Shown piece by piece: positions 21,355-30,326 of a stretch of DNA of 34,353 nt. This DNA comes from a bacterium (GTDB lineage Bacteria > Patescibacteriota > Patescibacteriia > Patescibacteriales > VMTK01): contig JAUYAT010000042.1 of assembly GCA_030693295.1 (NCBI GenBank), positions 1-34,353 of the forward strand, in the 5' to 3' direction. Numbering within the stretch: position 1 is the stretch's first letter; the number at the start of each line of letters is the position of its first letter. The translations under genes were made by a program, and so were the position numbers. The notes beneath the pieces were generated by a model. The model had not been told where the DNA came from. It searched no databases and worked only from the letters and a program-made list of their open reading frames with translations.

Positions 21355-22299
21355 ATGGCAGACAATAATTTTTGGGAAAAAATTGAAAAACCGATTTTCG
21401 CATTAGCCCCTATGGCAGGCATCGCGGACAGCGCTTTCAGGCGGATTTGCAAAGGATTCGGCGCTGATGTCCTGTACAGTGAAATGGCGAGCGCGACCGC
21501 TTTGGTTTATAATCCGGGTAAAACATTGGAGCTTTTGCAATCCGACAGAAAAGAAGCGCCGTATATTGCCCAATTGTTCGGCAGTAATCCCGATCATTTT
21601 GCTAAAGCCGTCCGCTTATTATCGCGAAAAAAACAACAGTTCCGATTGCCGGATGGCATTGACATAAACTTCGGCTGTCCTGTGCCGAAAATTTTTAAGC
21701 AAGGAGCCGGCGCGGCTTTGATGCGGAATTTAAAACAGGCGCGCGAGGTTATTAAGGCCGTTCTTGGCAATACTGATTTGCCGGTATCAATAAAATTGCG
21801 GGCGAAATCAGGCGAAATTGATTGCTTGATGTTTTTGGATTACATGAAAGATTTGCCGATCAGCGCGGCGATGATCCACGGCAGAACGTTGGCGCAAGGA
21901 TTTGGCGGCCCGGTTGATCGCGAAATAATAAAAAAAGCGAGAAATTATTTCGGAGGAATAATTCTCGCCAATGGCGGAGCGATGAGCGCGCGGGATGCTT
22001 TTGATTTGCTGGAAAAAACCAAAGCCGGCGGCGTCGGCATCGCGCGAGGCGCCTTGGGCAGGCCTTGGCTATTCAGGGAAATGAAAAATAAAAAAGCGGA
22101 AGTAAAAGGCGCGAAAGAAATTTTTAAAATCGCTTTAAAGCACGCCAAACTGGCGGAAAAGCTTAAGGGCAAGCAGGGGATAATAGAAATGAGAAAGCAT
22201 TTATGCTGGTATGTCCGCGGCTTGCCCGGAGCGAGCGAGATGAGGAGTGAATTGGCGAGGGTTGAGAGCTTGGAAGATGTAAAGAATATTTTAAAGTAA
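21355..22299 (+). CDS. dus: tRNA-dihydrouridine synthase
   Basis: A 314-aa TIM-barrel flavoprotein: 'LAPMAGIADSAFRRIC' at the N-terminus, 'QLFGSNPDHFAKA', 'GIDINFGCPVPKIFKQGAGAALMRN' with the catalytic C108, 'IHGRTLAQGFGG' and 'ILANGGAMSARDA', 'GVGIARGALGRPWLF'. It reduces specific uridines in the tRNA D-loop with FMN and NADPH. Closest in pattern to DusB. It has no Shine-Dalgarno; a TATAAT lies directly before the ATG but is too close to act as its promoter. It converges with corA. Confidence 0.93.
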   Translation: MADNNFWEKIEKPIFALAPMAGIADSAFRRICKGFGADVLYSEMASATALVYNPGKTLELLQSDRKEAPYIAQLFGSNPDHFAKAVRLLSRKKQQFRLPDGIDINFGCPVPKIFKQGAGAALMRNLKQAREVIKAVLGNTDLPVSIKLRAKSGEIDCLMFLDYMKDLPISAAMIHGRTLAQGFGGPVDREIIKKARNYFGGIILANGGAMSARDAFDLLEKTKAGGVGIARGALGRPWLFREMKNKKAEVKGAKEIFKIALKHAKLAEKLKGKQGIIEMRKHLCWYVRGLPGASEMRSELARVESLEDVKNILK

Positions 22300-22336
22300 T
22301 CCTTTTTCTTCTCCGGATTTATCGGAAGACATCTAT

Positions 22337-23377
22337 TTACAGCCACTTTTTCTTTTTAAAAAATACCAGCATGCCCAGACAGCACATCAGCATTATGATT
22401 ATAATCATCCAAAAGCCGTTGTCGCTGTCCATAAAAGGCATGCCGCCTATAGTGTTCATGCCGAAAACAGCGGCAAACAAAGTAAGAGGGAAGACAATAA
22501 CGGAAAAAATGGTGAGCGTTTTCATTATATCGCTGATGCGGTAATTAAGCAATGATTCATTGGTGCCGTTAAGCACTTCAATCATTTCTTTCTGGTTTTC
22601 CAAAATTTCCCAGACTCTTTTTGAACGTTCAAGCAATTCATTGTAGTACGGCTTGATTTTCTGCTCCGGCACAAGCCCGCTTTTTATGCCCATTAATTGT
22701 TTAATGATATTTTTATGGCTTTGCATGATTTTGCGGAAATTTATGATATTGTGCCTCAAAGACAAGATATAAGAAACCGCTTTTTTTTGCTCCTGCTCAA
22801 AAATTATTTCTTCCGTTTTAGCGATTTCCACGCTGTTTTGATCAAGCAGGGGGAAACAGGAAAGCATAAGCTTTTCCAACAATTCGTAAAGCAGGATAGC
22901 CGAGGATTCAAATTTATAGGCGAGCAGGGAATCGCTGTCTTTTTTGCAGAGGTTGAAAAATTCGCTTAAAGTTTTGATGTTGTTATTATGCAGAGTAATC
23001 AAGTAGCCATTGCCTATGAAAAAATCTATTTCTCCGGCTGTAATGCAATATTTCGCGTGTTGATCTTGAATTTTTATCTTACGTTTTGTATTTTCAAAGA
23101 GACTTCTTTTTGCGGCGGGCGTTAACTGAAAAACCGGAAAATGCAGGATCATAAACAGATAATTTTCGTTTTGCGCTATCATCGGCCTTTGGGCGACTGA
23201 TTTCGCGGTTGACGCTTGCAGATGCGCCAAGTCAAAATTATAATTTTTGCGCAAATATTCCAATTCTTTTTTGCCCGCCTCGCAAATATCAATCCAGACT
23301 AATTTTTCATTAGTTGTTCTCGGGTTGTCAATGGTTATTTGCTGAATATTCGGCGAAATTTTTATATATTTGGACAT
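22337..23377 (-). CDS. corA: CorA-family magnesium/divalent cation transporter
   Basis: A 346-aa protein. A cytoplasmic alpha/beta funnel domain (residues 1-285, with long helices about 190-285) is followed by two transmembrane helices at the C-terminus. The signature G306-M307-N308 ends the first helix (VFPLTLFAAVFGMN). The loop 'TIGGMPFMDSDNG' replaces the usual MPE loop with M-P-F-M-D, and the protein ends in a basic FKKKKWL. Forms a pentameric channel for Mg2+, possibly Co2+/Ni2+. Single gene, convergent with dus. Confidence 0.9.
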   Translation of the reverse strand: MSKYIKISPNIQQITIDNPRTTNEKLVWIDICEAGKKELEYLRKNYNFDLAHLQASTAKSVAQRPMIAQNENYLFMILHFPVFQLTPAAKRSLFENTKRKIKIQDQHAKYCITAGEIDFFIGNGYLITLHNNNIKTLSEFFNLCKKDSDSLLAYKFESSAILLYELLEKLMLSCFPLLDQNSVEIAKTEEIIFEQEQKKAVSYILSLRHNIINFRKIMQSHKNIIKQLMGIKSGLVPEQKIKPYYNELLERSKRVWEILENQKEMIEVLNGTNESLLNYRISDIMKTLTIFSVIVFPLTLFAAVFGMNTIGGMPFMDSDNGFWMIIIIMLMCCLGMLVFFKKKKWL

Positions 23378-23454
23378 ATTGGAGAAATTTATAATTTAAA
23401 ATTATTGTTATTGTGGATAAAGCTGATTATATTATAGCACATATTAATATTTTA

Positions 23455-23463
23455 TGGTATAAT
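23455..23463 (+). promoter_or_regulatory. Extended -10 promoter before the gene at 23472
   Basis: TGG followed by TATAAT (23458-23463). The predicted transcript start falls within a few bases of ATG 23472, so the mRNA would be nearly leaderless from that start, or have a short leader for ATG 23499. Confidence 0.5.
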
Positions 23464-23471
23464 TATGTTAT

Positions 23472-23996
23472 ATGCAAAGTAAAATAAATTTAAAAAATAT
23501 GGAAGCCGGGAAGAAAAGCCATGAACTTGTTGATAAATTCAAAAAAGAAGCCGAAGGCGAAAAGCATGCGGCCGGGCATGAAAAAGAAAGAGGAATAGAA
23601 GTGAGCCCGCTTGACAGGGAAAGGGTTTTATCCGAGATAGCTTCCGTGGAAAATGAAAAAGAAGAGAAACCCGGCGCGGGGGGCATAATAAGCATCGGTG
23701 ATTTTCAATATAAGCAAAAACAAAGGGAAAAACAGATAGAAAAAATTTTGGAAAAAAATTTGGAAGACGTTTATCTCAATATGCCGTTGGCCAAACAGCG
23801 GGAATTTAAAGTTGCCGGGGAACAAGCCGCGCGCGCGATTAACACGCTCTTAAATCAGGCGAAAACCGGGCTGAAAAAAATTATTGATTTGATAAAAAAA
23901 TGGCTCTTAATCATTCCCGGGGTTAATAAATTTTTTTTGGAGCAGGAAGCGAAAATCAAGGCGGACGAGATATTTAAAATAAAAAATAAAAAATAA
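23472..23996 (+). CDS. Charged, helix-rich hypothetical protein upstream of the TraG-like ATPase
   Basis: 174 aa, not recognised. Residues 1-60 are highly charged (Lys/Glu), residues 75-105 (KQKQREKQIEKILEKNLED) look like a coiled coil, and a moderately hydrophobic segment 'IKKWLLIIPGVNKFFLEQEAK' is near the C-terminus. An alternative ATG at 23499 (MEAGKKSHEL) follows an A/T-rich leader like that of hicB. It ends 4 bp before the TraG-like ATPase gene, so the two are almost certainly co-transcribed and perhaps partners. Confidence 0.65.
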   Translation: MQSKINLKNMEAGKKSHELVDKFKKEAEGEKHAAGHEKERGIEVSPLDRERVLSEIASVENEKEEKPGAGGIISIGDFQYKQKQREKQIEKILEKNLEDVYLNMPLAKQREFKVAGEQAARAINTLLNQAKTGLKKIIDLIKKWLLIIPGVNKFFLEQEAKIKADEIFKIKNKK

Positions 23997-24000
23997 AATC

Positions 24001-26550
24001 ATGGATTACGGCATAGCCCGGCAAAATTCGGACATAGTGATTAATACGGCTTCATTTAATTTCGGCGGCGTGATGTTTTTTTTATTCTGGGCGGCGGTTG
24101 TTTTTTTCGCGCTGTTTATATTGAAAAAAATTATTGAAAGAAAAGCGATTCGCGGCAAATTCCACGATCATATAGTTTATTTGGTCCGCATACCGAAAGA
24201 AAAGCCGGCCGATCAAATAAAAGAATCATCTTTCCAGCAGAAATTGCACGAAGAAATTTCCAGAGGGGAGGCGATTTTCGCCGGTATAGGCGGGCTTAGG
24301 GCGCAAAGGGGATTTAAGCCGTGGCTATTCGGGCGCAACGACCATTTTTCTTTTGAAATCGTGGCCAACCGCAAGCTCATATCATTTTACGCCACGGCTC
24401 CCAGGCAAATGGGCCGCTATCTTGAGCAGCAGATCCAGGCGTATTATCCCGAGGCGGTTATGGAAGAGGTGGAAGATTACAATATGTTTAATCCGCAGGG
24501 AGAGATAATCGCCGGCTACTTAAAGACCAGGCGGCAATTTGTTTTTCCGCTGAAAACTTACTTAAAGCAGGAAACGGATCCGATGAACTCAATCATCAAT
24601 GTTATGTCAAAATTGGACAGAGATGAGGGGTTGGCGATCCAATATGTGGCGCGCAGCGCGAAAGGGTCCTGGCACAACAAGGCCAGGCAGGTTGTCAAAG
24701 AAGTATATAAAGAAAAATCAATAGGCGAGGCGTTGAAATCAATCGGACCGGCCAGATATTTTTCTTTTATCGCGGATTTATTCAAAGCCGCCAAGTCGCA
24801 AAAATTGCAGGAACAGCAAAAATTCAATACCCCGAAAAGATTGTCCGCCATGGAAGAAGCGATGCTCAAAGGCATAGAAGAGAAAAATTCCAAGGCCGGG
24901 CTTGATGTTAATTTGCGCATTGTCGTAAGCGTTCGCGACAAAGGCAGGGCGCAGCTTTATTTGGATAATTTAGCCAGCGCTTTCAGCCAGTATAATTATT
25001 ACGAGTATGGCAACAGCTTTTACAACAAAATAGCGCGCGGCAGTTTCTCTTCGCTTTTGCCAAGAGGCCGGAAAAAAATAATTGACGATTTTATTTACCG
25101 CCGTTTTGACCCGTCCACAAGTTTTTTGCTCAACACCGAAGAGCTGGCCAGTTTGTTCCACCTGCCGCTTAAGGAAACCGAAACTCCCAATATTTTATGG
25201 CTTACGGCCAAGCTCGCCCCCGCGCCTTCCAACATTCCCGAAGAAGGGATAATTTTAGGCAAAAATATTTATCGCGGGATTGCCAATGAAGTTAAAATCA
25301 AGAGAGACGACCGCCGCCGCCATACTTACATTATCGGCAAATCCGGCGTGGGCAAATCGGTGTTGCTGGCCAATATGGCGATACAGGACATTGCCGCCGG
25401 CGAGGGAGTCTGCGTTATTGACCCGCATGGCGATTTGATTAACGATGTGGTTACCCGCATTCCGCTGGAGCGGGCCGAAGACGTGATTTTATTCGCTCCC
25501 GCGGACACGGAGCGGCCCCTGGCCCTGAACTTGATGGAATATGACGAGCGGTATCCTGAACAAAAAACTTTCGTCATTAATGAAATGATTAAAATTTTTG
25601 ACAAGCTGTATGATTTGAAAGCGACCGGCGGCCCGATTTTTGAGCAGTATATGCGCAACGCCATGCTTTTGGTTATGAGCGACCCTGAATCCGGCTCAAC
25701 TTTAATGGAGATTCCCAAAGTCCTGGCTGACGCCGAGTTCAGGAGAATGAAATTAGAAAGATGCAAGGACCCGACTGTGGTTGATTTTTGGCGCAAGGAA
25801 GCGGAAAAAGCCGGCGGAGAAGCGGCCTTGGCCAATGTCGTGCCGTATGTTACTTCAAAGCTTACCTCTTTTATTTCCAATGACACCATGAGGCCGATAA
25901 TCGGCCAGCAAAAAAGCTCTTTTAATTTAAGGGATGTTATGGACAGGAAAAAAATATTATTGGTTGATTTGTCAAAAGGCAGGGTGGGGGAGATGAACGC
26001 TTATCTTTTGGGCATGATTTTAGTCGGAAAAATATTGATGTCGGCCTTGTCAAGAACCGATATTCCGCAGGAACAAAGAAAGGATTTTTATCTGTATATT
26101 GACGAATTTCAGAATTTTACCACGGATTCAATTTGTTCTATTTTATCCGAAGCCAGAAAATACAATTTGAATTTAATCATCGCCCACCAATATTTGGGCC
26201 AGCTAATTACGCACGGCAAAGATACAACCATAAGGGACGCGGTTTTCGGCAATGTCGGGACATGGATATTGTTTAAGATCGGCTCGGAAGACGCGGAAGT
26301 GATGGACAAAGAGTTCGCTCCGGTTTTTAACAAATACGATTTAATCAATATTGAAAGATACACGGCTTACGTAAAATTATTGATTGACAATACCGCTTCA
26401 AGGCCATTTTCCATGGCGACCGATTGGCCGCTGCCCGGCGACTATAATCCGGAAACAGCCGATAAAATCAAGTCCTTAAGCCGCTTGAAATACGGCCAGG
26501 ACAGGAATGTTATTGAGGCGGAAATTATGAGAAGAGCGCGGCTGGGTTAA
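24001..26550 (+). CDS. VirD4/TraG-like membrane ATPase (type IV coupling protein / HerA-FtsK superfamily)
   Basis: An 849-aa protein. One N-terminal transmembrane helix (about residues 22-42) is followed by a 380-residue alpha/beta domain and a P-loop ATPase domain. Walker A is GKSGVGKS (446-453), 'VCVIDPHGDLINDVV' follows as in DUF87/HerA and TraG proteins, and Walker B is Y-I-D701-E702-F-Q. 'SEARKYNLNLIIAHQYLGQL' is the family's Q-x-x-[SGQ] sensor region. Such proteins pump DNA or couple DNA to a secretion channel. No relaxase, VirB4 or pilus genes are in this window. Neighbours are a coiled-coil protein 4 bp upstream and an acidic protein and dnaX downstream, so a chromosomal DNA-handling or competence-related role is as plausible as conjugation. 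Confidence 0.85.
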   Translation: MDYGIARQNSDIVINTASFNFGGVMFFLFWAAVVFFALFILKKIIERKAIRGKFHDHIVYLVRIPKEKPADQIKESSFQQKLHEEISRGEAIFAGIGGLRAQRGFKPWLFGRNDHFSFEIVANRKLISFYATAPRQMGRYLEQQIQAYYPEAVMEEVEDYNMFNPQGEIIAGYLKTRRQFVFPLKTYLKQETDPMNSIINVMSKLDRDEGLAIQYVARSAKGSWHNKARQVVKEVYKEKSIGEALKSIGPARYFSFIADLFKAAKSQKLQEQQKFNTPKRLSAMEEAMLKGIEEKNSKAGLDVNLRIVVSVRDKGRAQLYLDNLASAFSQYNYYEYGNSFYNKIARGSFSSLLPRGRKKIIDDFIYRRFDPSTSFLLNTEELASLFHLPLKETETPNILWLTAKLAPAPSNIPEEGIILGKNIYRGIANEVKIKRDDRRRHTYIIGKSGVGKSVLLANMAIQDIAAGEGVCVIDPHGDLINDVVTRIPLERAEDVILFAPADTERPLALNLMEYDERYPEQKTFVINEMIKIFDKLYDLKATGGPIFEQYMRNAMLLVMSDPESGSTLMEIPKVLADAEFRRMKLERCKDPTVVDFWRKEAEKAGGEAALANVVPYVTSKLTSFISNDTMRPIIGQQKSSFNLRDVMDRKKILLVDLSKGRVGEMNAYLLGMILVGKILMSALSRTDIPQEQRKDFYLYIDEFQNFTTDSICSILSEARKYNLNLIIAHQYLGQLITHGKDTTIRDAVFGNVGTWILFKIGSEDAEVMDKEFAPVFNKYDLINIERYTAYVKLLIDNTASRPFSMATDWPLPGDYNPETADKIKSLSRLKYGQDRNVIEAEIMRRARLG

Positions 26551-26622
26551 TCTGCTTTACAAAAACATGAAAGTAATTTATTATAAAAATATTAAAATAA
26601 AAAATTAACTAAAACAAAACAT

Positions 26623-27321
26623 ATGGCAAACGAAGAAAACCAAAATCAAAACAACAGCGGCGATAATGACGATTTGGCGTTGCAAGCTCCTGATGAAAAT
26701 GAATTGGAGCAAGATTCAGCCAAACAGGAAGAAAAAAATGGTGAGGAAAAAGGGGAAGAAAATGTTATTATCGCCAAATCAAAAATGGCTTTAATAAAAA
26801 AATTGTTAAATAACATTAAAGAAAATAACGACCGCCTGACGCAATTGCTGTCAGGATATTTAAGCGCCGAGGAAGAAACGAGCATCGGCATAGGACAGAT
26901 AACCGATGAGAATTTCGGCGCAAGCGAGCAGGAACAGGACGGGAGCAAGGTTATAGAGGGCGTTTTTGACGGCGAAAATATGATCGGCCCGGACGGCAAG
27001 CAATACAGCGTGCCGGCCAATTACGCTTCAAAGTCAAAATTGGTTGAAGGCGACATTTTGAAATTAACTATAACCGCCAACGGCACCTTTATCTTCAAGC
27101 AAATCGGCCCGATTGAGCGCTCCCGCGTTATCGCGACGGTTGAGCGCGCCGGCGAAGGAAATTTCATAGCCGCGGCCGGCGGAAAAAAATGGCGTTTGCT
27201 CACGGCCAGCATCACTTATTATAGGGGCGAGCCGGGAGACGAGGTTGTGATTTTAACGCCGAAAGCCGGGGAGAGCCAATGGGCGGCGGTTGAGAATGTG
27301 GTGAAGAAACCATTTGTTTAG
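26623..27321 (+). CDS. Acidic hypothetical protein with a C-terminal beta-rich domain
   Basis: 232 aa, family not recognised. Residues 1-48 are disordered and very acidic (NQNNSGDNDD, EEKNGEEKGEE), 50-82 form a helix (MALIKKLLNNIKENNDRLTQLLSGYL), and 108-232 look like two small beta-barrel repeats: 'VIEGVFDGENMIGPDGKQYSVPANYASKSKLVEGDILKL' and 'VIATVERAGEGNFIAAAGGKKWRLLTASITYYRGEPGDEVVIL'. The latter pattern suggests OB- or SH3-like folds with a G-D-x-[LV] turn. It lies 72 bp after the TraG-like gene and 21 bp before dnaX, so probably belongs to the same transcript. Confidence 0.65.
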   Translation: MANEENQNQNNSGDNDDLALQAPDENELEQDSAKQEEKNGEEKGEENVIIAKSKMALIKKLLNNIKENNDRLTQLLSGYLSAEEETSIGIGQITDENFGASEQEQDGSKVIEGVFDGENMIGPDGKQYSVPANYASKSKLVEGDILKLTITANGTFIFKQIGPIERSRVIATVERAGEGNFIAAAGGKKWRLLTASITYYRGEPGDEVVILTPKAGESQWAAVENVVKKPFV

Positions 27322-27342
27322 AATTTAGGGTTTATTAATTTT

Positions 27343-28989
27343 ATGGCGACATTATATAGAAAATACAGGCCGCAGAATTTTGAAGAAGTGGTCGGGCAAA
27401 ATCATATAAAATTGACATTGGAACATGAAATAGAATCAGGCAAAATCGCCCATGCCTATCTTTTTTGCGGCCCTCGCGCCGTGGGAAAAACCACTTTGGC
27501 AAGAGTGTTCGCGAAAGCGATAAACTGCAAGGATAAAAAAGAGGCGGCTTTTGAGCCGTGCAACGAATGCGAAATTTGCCGCGAGATCACGGGCGGACGG
27601 GCGCTTGATATTATTGAAATAGACGCGGCAAGCCATACCGGCGTTGACAATGTGAGGGAAAACATCATCGCCAGCGCGCGAGTCGCGCCTTCAAGGTGTA
27701 AATACAAGGTTTTTGTCATTGACGAGGCGCATATGCTGTCAATTTCTGCTTTTAACGCTTTGCTTAAAACGATTGAAGAGCCGCCCGCCAATGTCATTTT
27801 TATTTTATGCACGACCGAAGTCCATAAAGTGCCGACCACCATAATCTCACGCTGCCAAAGGTTTGATTTTAAAAGAATCAGCGTAACGGATATCGTTAAA
27901 AAATTAAATTACATCGTAAAAAACGAGGGCATAAAAATAGACAAAAAAATTCTGGAAGCCATAGCCAGGCAGTCCGAAGGCCATATGCGGGACGCCGAGA
28001 GCCTGTTGGGGCAGATCGTGTCGGTGGGCGGGAAAGAAATAACAAGCGAAGAAGCCGACTTAGTTATTCCAAGAAGCGATTTGGGCGAAGCGGTGAATTT
28101 AGTCGGCTGTTTGGCGAAAAAAGACGGCGCCGGCGGCATAAAATTGATTAATAATCTGATAGACGAAGGCATTGACCTGAAATCGTTCGCCGGCGATTTG
28201 ATTGAAATATTGCGCCGGATGCTGCTGTTTAAAATAAGCCCCGGCTTAACCCAGCGGCTGGGCCTGGAATTGGGCGAGAGTTTGGAAATAAAAATCAACC
28301 AAGTAAGCCAGGATTTAACGGCGGGGAAATTAATCGTTTTTATAGAGCGCTTCATTAAGGCGAAGAATGAGCTTAAAGGAAGCTTTATAGTCCAGCTGCC
28401 GATGGAATTGGCGGTTATTGAGCTTTGCGCGATAATGCCCGCCGCTTCTTATCCCGTCCCGCGACCGCAATCCGGCGGCGATAATTATTCCGTCCCAAAG
28501 GGAAGTCCTTCGGGCGGCGCGGAAAAGCAGGCTCCGGCGCCGGTGGCTGACCAATCCCAAGAGGAAGTTTCCGGCAATATCGGCCTGGATCAGATAATCG
28601 CGAAATGGAACGAAGTTCTGGCAAAGGTTAAGCAATACAACCATTCCTTGTCTTTTATTTTGCGCGTTTGCCGGCCGAAGAATATAAACGGCGGCCAACT
28701 GCAGATGGCTTTTAAATACAAATTCCACAAAGACAGGGTTGACGATCCGAACATAAAAAGTATAATAGAAAAAGTCTTGCAACAGGTTTACGGCCTGCCG
28801 TTGACGGTTTCCGCGTTGGTTGACGAAAATCTTGTCCTTGACCATGACCGGGGATCGGAAACGGCCGAGAGCAAGCCGATGGACAATGGCGCGGCCGGCG
28901 CCGAAGGCGAAGAAAAAGGCGATGGCGGCGGCAAAAACGGCATGATAGACAATCTGCTCGCGACTTTCGGCGGAAAAATCGTAAGCTAA
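27343..28989 (+). CDS. dnaX: DNA polymerase III subunit gamma/tau
   Basis: A 548-aa clamp-loader ATPase. It starts MATLYRKYRPQNFEEVVGQ; Walker A is GPRAVGKT (43-50), the zinc cysteines are C62, C73, C76 and C79, Walker B is 'VFVIDEAHMLS', and 'LLKTIEEPPANVIFILCTTE' and 'ISRCQRFDFKRI' carry the SRC arginine finger. The first 365 residues are the AAA+ and collar domains; after a Pro/Gly/Ser-rich linker (about 365-400) a tau-like C-terminal domain follows (about 405-505), then a Gly/Glu tail. The usual motif GPRGVGKT has Ala at the second Gly. I see no need to invoke frameshifting. The stop is 1 bp before tRNA-Gln. Confidence 0.95.
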   Translation: MATLYRKYRPQNFEEVVGQNHIKLTLEHEIESGKIAHAYLFCGPRAVGKTTLARVFAKAINCKDKKEAAFEPCNECEICREITGGRALDIIEIDAASHTGVDNVRENIIASARVAPSRCKYKVFVIDEAHMLSISAFNALLKTIEEPPANVIFILCTTEVHKVPTTIISRCQRFDFKRISVTDIVKKLNYIVKNEGIKIDKKILEAIARQSEGHMRDAESLLGQIVSVGGKEITSEEADLVIPRSDLGEAVNLVGCLAKKDGAGGIKLINNLIDEGIDLKSFAGDLIEILRRMLLFKISPGLTQRLGLELGESLEIKINQVSQDLTAGKLIVFIERFIKAKNELKGSFIVQLPMELAVIELCAIMPAASYPVPRPQSGGDNYSVPKGSPSGGAEKQAPAPVADQSQEEVSGNIGLDQIIAKWNEVLAKVKQYNHSLSFILRVCRPKNINGGQLQMAFKYKFHKDRVDDPNIKSIIEKVLQQVYGLPLTVSALVDENLVLDHDRGSETAESKPMDNGAAGAEGEEKGDGGGKNGMIDNLLATFGGKIVS

Positions 28990-28990
28990 T

Positions 28991-29061
28991 TCGGGGATCG
29001 TCTAATGGCAGGACAGCGGGTTCTGGTCCCGTCAATCGAGGTTCGAATCCTTGTCCCCGAG
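28991..29061 (+). tRNA. trnQ: tRNA-Gln(CUG)
   Basis: The acceptor stem TCGGGGA (28991-28997) pairs with TCCCCGA (29054-29060), with G as discriminator. The anticodon loop TTCTGGT gives anticodon CTG, and the T-loop GGTTCGAATCC is canonical. The 3' CCA is not encoded. It starts 1 bp after dnaX. Confidence 0.93.
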
Positions 29062-29065
29062 CAAT
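29055..29065 (+). repeat. 11-bp tRNA-Gln 3'-end repeat, left copy (possible attachment site)
   Basis: CCCCGAGCAAT covers the last tRNA bases and four bases beyond. It recurs exactly at 30862-30872, in the same orientation, on the far side of the ImmA/PIN gene pair. Confidence 0.45.
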
Positions 29066-29069
29066 ATTT

Positions 29070-29095
29070 AAAATACGCTGATACTAGAGTATTTT
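29070..29095 (+). terminator. Possible terminator after tRNA-Gln
   Basis: AAAATAC (29070-29076) pairs with GTATTTT (29089-29095) around a 12-nt loop. The stem is AT-rich, so moderate support only. Confidence 0.4.
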
Positions 29096-29186
29096 CGTAT
29101 TGGTTATTTTTGTCTTTTGTAAAAATATCTATTAAATTGTATAATTTATATAGAATAAATGTTAATATTATATTTATAATTAAACA

Positions 29187-30326
29187 ATGTCGATTAACAC
29201 AACACAAATAAAATTTGTAAACAAAAATAATTTGCGAATTGCACGTGAGAACAATGGTTTGAACGACTTAATTGTGTCGAAAAAAATTACAAGTTCAAAC
29301 AGGAACTTGGTTTATGAATGGGAAAATGGAATATCACTTCCTACATGGTCGCAAGTTAGCAAGCTATCTAAATTATATGACATTTCAGAGTTGCTTTTTT
29401 TCTCTAAAGAAACCATCAAGAAAAATAAGCAAATACCAGATTACAGGGTTGGGCAAAGTATTGTAAATGATGATAAAATTTACAAACTCATCAATTTGGT
29501 TGTTAAAAGGCAAAAGTGGCTGGAAAGAGAATTAAAAAAAGAAGGAGTTCCGAAAAACAGTCTGCAAGGAAAGGGTAGTCATATTAAATTACCTAAAGAA
29601 TTGGCCGTTTTTATAAAAGAAAAATTAAATATAAATCTTGATGAAATAAAAAAATTTTCCGGAGCGAATTCTCGTAAAGAAGTTTTGAATTATCTAATAA
29701 AAAAAGCGGAAAATTTTGGAATTTTTGTAGGAAAAACTATTTCTTATCACAGAATTGACGTTCAAGACATGAGAGGGCTTTTTATTTCAAATGATTATTG
29801 TCCGTATATTGTTTTGAACAGAAGAGATGCTCTTTCTGCACAAATATTTTCTTTTATACATGAATTGGCTCATCTATTCAGAAAAACTGATGCCATATCA
29901 AATAGCTCAGATTTCAGAAAAGTAAATAATAACATAAACAACGAAGAAATTTTTTGTGATAAGGTTGCCGCTGAGTTGTTATTACCAGAAAATGAATTCT
30001 CAAAAATATTTTATGATAAATCCGATATTGACAATTTGTCAGAGATTTACAAGGTAAGTAAATTATTTATTTTCTATAGGTTAAAAGATTTAGATAAAAT
30101 TCGCAAAGAAGATATTAATAAACTGGAAGATGAAATAAGAAAAGAGACTGAAAAAAATATTAAATCAAAAAATAGCAAGAAAAGCCAAGGTGGAAACTAT
30201 ACCAATAACATGAAAGACTCAAATGGTCATCTTTTTAATAATTTTGTTTCTAATTTTTATGCGAAGAATAAGATAGGTTATGTAGAAGCATCTAATTTAC
30301 TAAATTGTTCAGTTGAAAAAGTATGA
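29187..30326 (+). CDS. XRE-type helix-turn-helix regulator fused to ImmA/IrrE metallopeptidase
   Basis: A 379-aa protein. The N-terminal HTH_XRE-like region (about 10-75) contains 'LVYEWENGISLPTWSQVSKLSKLYDISE', then 'IPDYRVG', a feature of this COG2856 architecture. The metallopeptidase core has H225-E-L-A-H229 and 'NNEEIFCDKVAAELLLPENEF'. The tail after residue 310 is lysine/asparagine-rich and ends in a short helical segment. In described pairs this type of protein is the regulator/antitoxin of a PIN-domain toxin; here its stop overlaps the start of a DUF4411 PIN gene (ATGA). Base composition is clearly more AT-rich than dnaX next door, suggesting transfer. Confidence 0.85.
   Translation: MSINTTQIKFVNKNNLRIARENNGLNDLIVSKKITSSNRNLVYEWENGISLPTWSQVSKLSKLYDISELLFFSKETIKKNKQIPDYRVGQSIVNDDKIYKLINLVVKRQKWLERELKKEGVPKNSLQGKGSHIKLPKELAVFIKEKLNINLDEIKKFSGANSRKEVLNYLIKKAENFGIFVGKTISYHRIDVQDMRGLFISNDYCPYIVLNRRDALSAQIFSFIHELAHLFRKTDAISNSSDFRKVNNNINNEEIFCDKVAAELLLPENEFSKIFYDKSDIDNLSEIYKVSKLFIFYRLKDLDKIRKEDINKLEDEIRKETEKNIKSKNSKKSQGGNYTNNMKDSNGHLFNNFVSNFYAKNKIGYVEASNLLNCSVEKV

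Noticed and set aside
27343-28989. Programmed frameshift in dnaX producing gamma.
   Set aside because: A single open frame gives a full tau-like protein and I saw no convincing slippery heptamer with a following stem-loop.
28986-29211. Short frames on both strands over tRNA-Gln.
   Set aside because: The tRNA fold explains the region; the frames have no ribosome sites or motifs.
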